Source: Candidatus Omnitrophota bacterium | GTDB taxonomy: Bacteria; Omnitrophota; Gorgyraeia; 1-14-0-20-64-10; JACQQZ01 | Direction of reading: 5' to 3' | NCBI GenBank assembly: GCA_016206755.1 | Contig: JACQQZ010000037.1 | Span: forward strand, 1-14,069 | Length of the DNA stretch: 14,069 nt | Shown: one piece after another, positions 7,457 through 12,266 of the stretch | Layout of the letters: each line of letters starts with the position of its first letter | How positions within the stretch are numbered: the first letter of the stretch is position 1 | Program-made: the position numbers and the translations under genes | The notes under the pieces: generated by a model | What the model saw: the letters and a program-made list of their open reading frames with translations, nothing else | Told to the model about the DNA's origin: nothing | The model's database searches: none

Positions 7457-8601
7457 AAATTCCAAAACAGAAAGTTCAGACGGTCCGGTGGTCCGATGGC
7501 GCGGTCATCCTCATTGACCAGCGCAAACTGCCCGGGCAATTGGTTTATCGGCGCTGCCGCCGGCTCGAAGAAGTGGCCGTGGCCATTGAAACGCTTCAGG
7601 TGCGCGGGGCGCCTGCCGTCGGCATTGCCGCAGCTTACGGGGTTTGTCTAGGAATGCGCGGGGCGCCTGCCACCCCCGATCGGAAAACCGGTTTCTTGCG
7701 TCACTTGAACTTTGTCGTTGCGCGATTGCGGCGTACGCGGCCGACCGCGGTCAATTTGAATTGGGCATTGGAAAGAATGCGCGGGGTTATCCAGCAGGAT
7801 TCCGATGGTTCTGTCTCCCAGTGGCGCAAACGGTTGCTCCGGGAAGCCCAAGCGATTCATGAGCAAGACCGGCATCTGTGCGCGGCCATTGGCCGGGCAG
7901 GGGCCGGTTTGTTGCGCTCGGGCGATGTCGTGATGACCCACTGCAACACGGGAAGTCTGGCCACCGGCGGCCTGGGCACGGCTTTTGCCGTTTTGGCCAG
8001 CGCCCATGCCCAGGGCAAGCGGATCCATGTGTTGGCGTGTGAGGCGCGTCCTGTTTGGCAAGGGGCCCGGCTGACGATGTGGGAGCTTCAAAAATACAAA
8101 ATCCCGGCCACGCTGATTTGCGACACGGCGGCGGCTTCGATGATGCGCAAACACAAACCTGCCGCCGTCCTTGTGGGTGCCGACCGTATTGCCGCCAATG
8201 GGGACACGGCCAACAAAGTTGGCACGTACGGCTTGGCGCTGCTGGCCAAGGCCCACAACATTCCTTTCTACGTCGCAGCGCCCTCTTCGACCGTCGATCT
8301 GAAGACGGCTTCCGGTGCAAGAATTCCGATTGAAGAGCGCGCCACGGCGGAAGTCACGGCACCGTTTGGATTGAACATTGCCCCGCGGGGAATTCGTGCA
8401 GCCAACCCGGCCTTTGACGTCACGCCCCATACCTTGATTACCGGCATCATCACCGAGCGCGGCATCTTGCGCCCGCCTTTTATACGCAGTTTAAAAACAC
8501 GAAACCTGACAGGGGTGACGCCCACGGAGCCCTTGCCGCCGCGCGCAGGTGTTTCACGAGCACGGTCGGCGAGGTGGGGGCGGCAGGACCCCGCGAGGTA
8601 G
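7453..8601 (+). CDS. mtnA: S-methyl-5-thioribose-1-phosphate isomerase, with an atypical C-terminal tail
   Basis: MtnA converts methylthioribose-1-phosphate to methylthioribulose-1-phosphate in the methionine salvage pathway. The protein has the family motifs RGAPAVGIAAAYG (51-63), NLNWALERM (101-109), the catalytic cysteine C164 in HCNTGSLATGG, the catalytic aspartate D244 in GADRIAANGD, and the final ITERGILRPP (333-342). Family members normally end soon after that. Here the frame continues for about 39 more residues (344-382), rich in Arg and Pro, with no similarity I recognise. RGAPA occurs twice (51-55 and 69-73), encoded by an exact 17-base repeat. No other methionine-salvage genes are in the window. 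A related eIF2B-like sugar-phosphate isomerase is a less likely alternative. The start overlaps the CPBP stop (ATGA). Confidence 0.9.
   Translation: MKIPKQKVQTVRWSDGAVILIDQRKLPGQLVYRRCRRLEEVAVAIETLQVRGAPAVGIAAAYGVCLGMRGAPATPDRKTGFLRHLNFVVARLRRTRPTAVNLNWALERMRGVIQQDSDGSVSQWRKRLLREAQAIHEQDRHLCAAIGRAGAGLLRSGDVVMTHCNTGSLATGGLGTAFAVLASAHAQGKRIHVLACEARPVWQGARLTMWELQKYKIPATLICDTAAASMMRKHKPAAVLVGADRIAANGDTANKVGTYGLALLAKAHNIPFYVAAPSSTVDLKTASGARIPIEERATAEVTAPFGLNIAPRGIRAANPAFDVTPHTLITGIITERGILRPPFIRSLKTRNLTGVTPTEPLPPRAGVSRARSARWGRQDPAR
7601..7671 (+). repeat. Exact 17-bp direct repeat inside mtnA
   Basis: TGCGCGGGGCGCCTGCC occurs at 7601-7617 and again at 7655-7671, 54 bases apart and in the same frame. 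Both copies encode the peptide RGAPA. The first copy is the conserved MtnA motif; the second falls where the family is variable, so it looks like a local copy of the first. Confidence 0.75.
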
Positions 8602-8603
8602 GA
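8595..8603 (+). promoter_or_regulatory. Ribosome-binding site of thiL
   Basis: GAGGTAGGA spans the mtnA stop codon. The GAGG core ends 9 bases before the thiL ATG, a normal spacing. It is the clearest Shine-Dalgarno sequence in the operon, where most junctions rely on overlap, and it supports the start at 8608. Confidence 0.7.
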
Positions 8604-8607
8604 TGTT

Positions 8608-9519
8608 ATGAACGTTGAAAAGCTGGGTGAGTTTGGACTCATCGAGAGATTGTCCAAAAAAATCAAGGTGGGGGCCGGGGTCGTTCGCGGCATTGGAGAC
8701 GACTGCGCCGTCGTCGAAGGGCCGCCGATGTGGTACCACCTGTTCACCTGCGACATGCTGCTCGAAGGCATCCATTTTAAGATCCCGCCGATGAAGCCGG
8801 AAGCGGTCGGCTGGAAAGCGATCGCGGCATCGGTCAGCGACATCGGGGCGATGGGCGGCATTCCGCAGTATGCCACCGTGGCCTTGGGCGTCCCGAAGCG
8901 TTTTCGCGTCGAGACGCTGGAGGGCATTTACGCCGGCATGCAAAGGATGGCGGACCAGTGTGGCGTTTCGATCGTCGGCGGAGACACCAACCGTTCGAAT
9001 CAATTGACCCTGGGTGTCTCGATGTTCGGCCGCGTGGAACGCACGCGCTTGAGTTTGCGCAGCAGCGCGCGGGAAGGGGACCATATTTTTGTGACGGGGA
9101 AACTTGGCAATTCATTCAAATCCGGAAAACACCTGGCCTTTACTCCCCGGTGGCAGGAGGCGCGCGCCATGGCGGATCACTTTCCGATTCATTCCATGAT
9201 GGACATTTCCGACGGGCTTTCCAGCGACCTGAATCATTTGGCCCGGGCCAGCCGGGTCGGCGCCGTGGTGGATGCCAAGCTGATTCCATGCGCCAAAGGG
9301 GCGACGCTCAAATCCGCTCTGGAAGAGGGAGAGGATTTCGAGCTGCTCTTGACGGCCCCGGCTTCCGTCTCGGCGCAGTTGGCGGAATGGGCCGCCGGCA
9401 TGTTGCAATGCGGTTTGACACGCATCGGAGAAATCGTTTCTTCCAAACAGGGCGTCACCCTTTTACAGCCGACCGGAAAGAAAGTTTCTCTTCCGCCTGC
9501 CGGGTGGCGGCATTTCTGA
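8608..9519 (+). CDS. thiL: Thiamine-monophosphate kinase
   Basis: ThiL phosphorylates thiamine monophosphate with ATP to thiamine diphosphate, the active cofactor. The 303-residue protein opens with the family pattern GEFGLIERL and has the metal-binding GIGDDCAV (28-35), the CDMLLEGIHF region (48-57), SDIGAMGG (77-84), GGDT (124-127), GDHIFVTGKLG (157-167) and MDISDGLSSDL (198-208). These are the ligands expected in the PurM-like fold. The length is slightly short but complete. It follows mtnA by 6 bases behind a good ribosome-binding site, and its stop shares one base with the tsaE ATG. No other thiamine genes are nearby. In several bacteria thiL sits next to tsaE, as here. Confidence 0.94.
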   Translation: MNVEKLGEFGLIERLSKKIKVGAGVVRGIGDDCAVVEGPPMWYHLFTCDMLLEGIHFKIPPMKPEAVGWKAIAASVSDIGAMGGIPQYATVALGVPKRFRVETLEGIYAGMQRMADQCGVSIVGGDTNRSNQLTLGVSMFGRVERTRLSLRSSAREGDHIFVTGKLGNSFKSGKHLAFTPRWQEARAMADHFPIHSMMDISDGLSSDLNHLARASRVGAVVDAKLIPCAKGATLKSALEEGEDFELLLTAPASVSAQLAEWAAGMLQCGLTRIGEIVSSKQGVTLLQPTGKKVSLPPAGWRHF

Positions 9520-9980
9520 TGCAACCGGTTTCCTGGACCACGAACTCCCCTGTAAAAACACAGGCCCTCGGACGGAAATTGGCCCAAGCGCTTCAAGCGG
9601 GAGACTGTTTGGCCCTGTGCGGTGACTTGGGAAGCGGCAAGACGACTTTTGTTCAGGGGGTGGCTCAGGGATTGGGTGTCAAAGAAACGGTGGCCAGCCC
9701 GACGTTTGTCATCGTCCGCGAATACCAGGGAAAATTGCCCGTCGTGCACATCGATCTTTACCGCTTGAATCACCCGGCCGATTTGGACGGCATCGGTTAT
9801 GAAGAATACCGGGCGGGGCAGTGCGTGACTTTGATTGAGTGGGCGCAGAAAATCCCCGGTGTCGTCGAGGATTGTCTGGAGATCCAGTTCCGGCATCAAA
9901 GTCCCGCCGGCAGAAAATTGACCGGCGTAGCGCATGGCCCACGCGCCGAAACGCTCCTGGAGAGATGGGGTGTTTCCTGA
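9519..9980 (+). CDS. tsaE: tRNA t6A biosynthesis ATPase TsaE
   Basis: TsaE is the small ATPase that works with TsaB and TsaD to make N6-threonylcarbamoyladenosine at position 37 of ANN-decoding tRNAs. The 153-residue protein has Walker A GDLGSGKTT (35-43), VASPTFV (58-64), the HIDLYR motif (77-82) and LIEWAQK (105-111), all family hallmarks. The start at 9519 is chosen because it gives the usual length and overlaps the thiL stop as TGATG. The frame is open for another 187 codons upstream, but those lie within thiL in another frame and are not coding. The C-terminal 40 residues are poorly conserved, as is common. The stop overlaps the tsaB start by one base in the same TGATG arrangement, so TsaE and TsaB are probably made together. 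Confidence 0.93.
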   Translation: MQPVSWTTNSPVKTQALGRKLAQALQAGDCLALCGDLGSGKTTFVQGVAQGLGVKETVASPTFVIVREYQGKLPVVHIDLYRLNHPADLDGIGYEEYRAGQCVTLIEWAQKIPGVVEDCLEIQFRHQSPAGRKLTGVAHGPRAETLLERWGVS

Positions 9981-10663
9981 TGAAGCTCCTGGGGATTGAA
10001 ACTTCGACGCGGACTTGCTCGGTGGCCGTCAGCTCGGACGAGAACATTTTCTCTGCGCTGACTGTTTATGGAAGCCGGCGGCCGTCGGATCATCTGATGG
10101 TCGGCGTCGAACGCTGCTTGGAGACGGCCGGATTTCAGGCGGAAGAGTTGGACGCCATTGCTGTGGGTGTCGGGCCCGGTTCATTCACAGGAATCCGCGT
10201 GGGGGTGACGGCCGCAAAGAGCTTGGCGTACGCTTTGTCCAAACCGGCCGTTGCTGTTTCGAGTCTCGACGTCCTGGCTGCCAATGTTGCCGGAGCCGGT
10301 CTGCCGTTGTGGGTGGTTGTGGATGCCCGAAAAGAAAAACTCTACGCGGCGCTGTATGAAAAAGACGCCGGGCAGGTTATGCAGCGGCAGGGAGACGAAA
10401 AATTGCTGGCGTTCGATCAGCTCGTTCCGCTCATGCAAGGGGACGTCTTGGTGCTGGGCGATGCCCACGTGCGCTACGCAGAACGCTTTCGCGCCGCCCT
10501 CGGCGCGCGGTATCATATTTTGCCGCCGCATCTTTGGGTGCCCCAGGCGGCTGCGGTCTGCCGGCTGGCAAGGGAGCAATTGCTCCAGGGAAAAACGGTC
10601 GCCGCGCATCAACTGGTTCCGAATTATCTTTTTTCGAGCGAAAGCGACATTGCGGGATGGTAA
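9980..10663 (+). CDS. tsaB: tRNA t6A biosynthesis protein TsaB
   Basis: TsaB is the non-catalytic partner of TsaD in the threonylcarbamoyl transferase complex. The 227-residue protein opens with LGIETSTRTCSVAV (4-17) and has the diagnostic GVGPGSFTGIRVG (63-75) followed by AAKSLAYAL. This combination is typical of the ASKHA fold of TsaB, and the protein is too short for TsaD, whose metal-binding histidines are absent. The start at 9980 shares one base with the tsaE stop and matches the family N-terminus; an in-frame extension of 47 codons upstream is a shadow of tsaE. A weak ribosome-binding site (GGGG, about 10 bases ahead) is present. The last 7 bases overlap alr. TsaD and TsaC are not in the window. 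Confidence 0.94.
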   Translation: MKLLGIETSTRTCSVAVSSDENIFSALTVYGSRRPSDHLMVGVERCLETAGFQAEELDAIAVGVGPGSFTGIRVGVTAAKSLAYALSKPAVAVSSLDVLAANVAGAGLPLWVVVDARKEKLYAALYEKDAGQVMQRQGDEKLLAFDQLVPLMQGDVLVLGDAHVRYAERFRAALGARYHILPPHLWVPQAAAVCRLAREQLLQGKTVAAHQLVPNYLFSSESDIAGW

Positions 10664-11817
10664 ACGGGACATGGGTTGAAGTCGATCTGGACGCGATCCG
10701 CGCCAATGCCCGCGCCCTGAAAGAACTCGTCGGAACCCGCGTGCAGTTGGCCGCCGTTGTTAAAGCCAATGCGTACGGCCACGGCATGTTGCAGGTGGCC
10801 GAGGCGTTGTCGAGCCCGCGTTGGGTCGATTGGTTTGCCGTTGCAAGTCTGACCGAGGCCATTCAGCTGCGCAATCACGGAATCACAATCCCGGTTCTTA
10901 TCCTCGGAGAAATTTCACCGGAAGATGCGCCGCTCATTGTTCAACATCAGTTGGCTGTCACCGTGTCCCGTCCGGAAGTGGTCCAAGCGCTCGCCGCCAA
11001 AACTCGACCCAGCGATGACCCGATTCGGCTTCACGTAAAAGTGGACACCGGCATGGGGCGCTATGGAGTGGAATACGAAAAAGCGCTCGACTTCATCCGT
11101 TGGGTTAGGAAATTCCCGGGATTGATGATGGAAGGACTTTGGACGCATCTGTCGAGTGCCGATGACAACGAGCGGCTCACGCGTGCGCAACTGACGCTTT
11201 ATGCCAAGCTGGTTGTCCAATGCGAGCAAAACCGCATCTTCATTCCTCTGAAGCACGTGGCCAACAGCATGGGGTTGATGGCGTATCCGGCGGCGCGATA
11301 CGATCTGGTTCGCGCAGGGCTTTCTCTCTACGGCATCTGCCCGAAAGAAAAATTTAAAGCCCCCGTGCGTTTGACGCCGGCGCTGAGTTGGAAGGCGCGA
11401 GTCGCACTCGTGAAATCGGTTTCTGCCGGTCAGCCGATCAGCTACGGCGCGACGTACCGCACCAAAAAATTGACTCGCATCGCCACGCTTCCGGTCGGTT
11501 ACGCGCATGGTTTTCCGTGGCACTCCTCCAACCGGGGGCGGGTGATGATTCGAGGAAAAATGGCCCCGGTGGTTGGCCGGATCACGATGGATCACGTGAT
11601 GGTGGATGTGACCCGCATTCCGGGTGTGCGCCCAGGAGACGTCGCTGCTTTGATCGGCAGCGAAGGAAAAGCGGTTTTAACCGCCCACGCCCAAGCCCGC
11701 GCCGCCGGCACCATTCCTTACGAGATCGTTTCGCGCATCAGCCACAGCGTTCCCCGGCAGTACAATTCCCGCGCTTCCGCCGGCGCGCCGGTCAAATCAT
11801 TCCGTATGATAAAATAG
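10657..11817 (+). CDS. alr: Alanine racemase
   Basis: This PLP enzyme interconverts L- and D-alanine, supplying D-Ala for peptidoglycan. The 386-residue protein has the PLP-binding K36 in AVVKANAYGHG, HVKVDTGMGRYG (126-137), VANSMG (201-206), the catalytic tyrosine Y267 in SYGATYRT, the GYAHG segment (281-285), and VVGRITMDHVMVDVT (305-319). Most relatives read GYADG or GYGDG at the fifth motif; the Asp-to-His change here is outside the two-base catalytic pair. The start at 10657 gives the common (x)TWVEVDLDAI opening and overlaps tsaB by 7 bases; 41 upstream in-frame codons lie inside tsaB. The presence of alr implies a cell wall. It is the last clearly functional gene of the operon and ends 4 bases before the next small gene. 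Confidence 0.95.
   Translation: MVNGTWVEVDLDAIRANARALKELVGTRVQLAAVVKANAYGHGMLQVAEALSSPRWVDWFAVASLTEAIQLRNHGITIPVLILGEISPEDAPLIVQHQLAVTVSRPEVVQALAAKTRPSDDPIRLHVKVDTGMGRYGVEYEKALDFIRWVRKFPGLMMEGLWTHLSSADDNERLTRAQLTLYAKLVVQCEQNRIFIPLKHVANSMGLMAYPAARYDLVRAGLSLYGICPKEKFKAPVRLTPALSWKARVALVKSVSAGQPISYGATYRTKKLTRIATLPVGYAHGFPWHSSNRGRVMIRGKMAPVVGRITMDHVMVDVTRIPGVRPGDVAALIGSEGKAVLTAHAQARAAGTIPYEIVSRISHSVPRQYNSRASAGAPVKSFRMIK
11805..11810 (+). promoter_or_regulatory. Isolated -10-like TATGAT before the small gene
   Basis: TATGAT lies in the last codons of alr, 11 bases before the ATG at 11822. The sequence 17-18 bases further upstream is GC-rich and has no -35 resemblance, and there is no extended -10 TG. 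It may be chance. Confidence 0.2.
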
Positions 11818-11821
11818 TTTT

Positions 11822-12043
11822 ATGCGTTCTTCCGCAAATCAAAAATATCAGGCATGGCTGGAGTTGATTGATTTTTCTGTTGAGCTTGCCAGAGCCGGCT
11901 TGCGTTCGCAGGGGTTGACGAAAGCACAGGTCGAGAAACGCCTGCGCGAACGCTGGCTGCGCGGCTCCCGCGATCACGAACGGGGATTGATTCGAATGCT
12001 TCGCCGCCTGGGAGCCAGAGAAGCTCGTGTCTCCAAGCCGTAA
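11822..12043 (+). CDS. Small helical protein of unknown function, possible partner of a nucleotidyltransferase
   Basis: This 73-residue, mainly helical, basic protein has no membrane segment or signal peptide. The pattern is an aromatic N-terminal helix (YQAWLELIDFSVELA), then LRSQGLTKAQVEKRLRERWL. From memory, this resembles short proteins (LRR...P.a.e.EieaRl..WL) that lie just upstream of AbiEii/MNT-like nucleotidyltransferase genes in several phyla. The frame behind it supports this, but the match was not searched. It begins 4 bases after the alr stop and has no ribosome-binding site. A TATGAT lies 11 bases before the ATG (11805-11810), so either coupling to alr or a very short leader is possible. 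The C-terminus (RRLGAREARVSKP) differs from the usual acidic or Pro-rich end and may be altered. Confidence 0.6.
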   Translation: MRSSANQKYQAWLELIDFSVELARAGLRSQGLTKAQVEKRLRERWLRGSRDHERGLIRMLRRLGAREARVSKP

Positions 12044-12167
12044 CCTCGAGGAGGCGCTCGCCGCCGCCATCCAGATTCTCGATCGCTTGGACAGGTGCTA
12101 TCTTCGCCGCCAGGCCAAAGAGCTTGGTCTTGCTCGGCTCTTACGTTCTCTTGATCCTGTATCATAA
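12027..12167 (+). pseudogene. Possible internally deleted nucleotidyltransferase (46 codons)
   Basis: A GTG at 12027, preceded by AGAGAAG, opens a 46-codon frame that overlaps the previous gene by 17 bases. Its first part (NLEEALAAAIQILDRL) looks like the N-terminal helix that precedes the GGS/DxD nucleotidyltransferase core. Its last part (CYLRRQAKELGLARLLRSL) resembles the C-terminal helix YLRRWA.ELG..DLLERAL of the same proteins. The catalytic core that should lie between them is missing, with no stop or frameshift. The simplest reading is an in-frame internal deletion. It could instead be a real miniprotein. The family assignment is from memory of the pattern only and needs a search. The combination with 11822-12043 suggests a decayed toxin-antitoxin-like pair. 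Confidence 0.4.
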
Positions 12168-12193
12168 CTGGTTTTTCGCCTGGTAAAATATTA

Positions 12194-12224
12194 ATCGAAA
12201 ACATATCTAGATAATATTTTCGAT
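12194..12224. promoter_or_regulatory. Imperfect 31-bp dyad, candidate operator
   Basis: ATCGAAAA (12194-12201) and TTTTCGAT (12217-12224) are perfect inverted copies around a TATCTAGATA palindrome (12204-12213), with one base of asymmetry. AAAATATT (12185-12192) can also pair with AATATTTT (12213-12220). It lies just upstream of the candidate promoter of the secreted-protein gene, a usual place for a dimeric regulator to bind. No T-run follows, so it is unlikely to be a terminator. Confidence 0.45.
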
Positions 12225-12229
12225 CCCCC

Positions 12230-12258
12230 TTGATTTTGCAGGGGGGGGGCTGTACACT
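12230..12258 (+). promoter_or_regulatory. Candidate promoter of the secreted-protein gene with a G9 run in its spacer
   Basis: TTGATT (12230-12235) and TACACT (12253-12258) are 17 bases apart, and the spacer holds nine consecutive G (12241-12249). Each box matches the sigma70 consensus at four of six positions. The -10 ends 8 bases before the ATG at 12267, exactly as at the cysteine desulfurase gene. Confidence 0.45.
12241..12249 (+). repeat. Homopolymer run of nine G
   Basis: Nine G in a row, preceded by CA, form the longest homopolymer I noticed in the window. The upstream CCCCCT (12225-12230) can pair with AGGGGG, which would place the run in a small hairpin. Such runs change length by slippage. 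Confidence 0.9.
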
Positions 12259-12266
12259 TCTTTAGT

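Noticed and set aside
8505..8607. A possible TPP riboswitch before thiL (GAAACCTGA followed by GC-rich hairpins)
   Set aside because: The CTGAGA element and the second conserved TPP-binding arm are absent, and the segment is in frame with mtnA.
8958..9518. A 187-codon in-frame upstream extension of tsaE
   Set aside because: It lies within thiL in another frame, has no similarity to TsaE, and the ATG at 9519 gives the usual family length.
12225..12249. CCCCCT/AGGGGG hairpin as an intrinsic terminator for the operon
   Set aside because: The stem is only 6 bp and is followed by more G and CTGTAC instead of a T-run; it overlaps the candidate promoter better.
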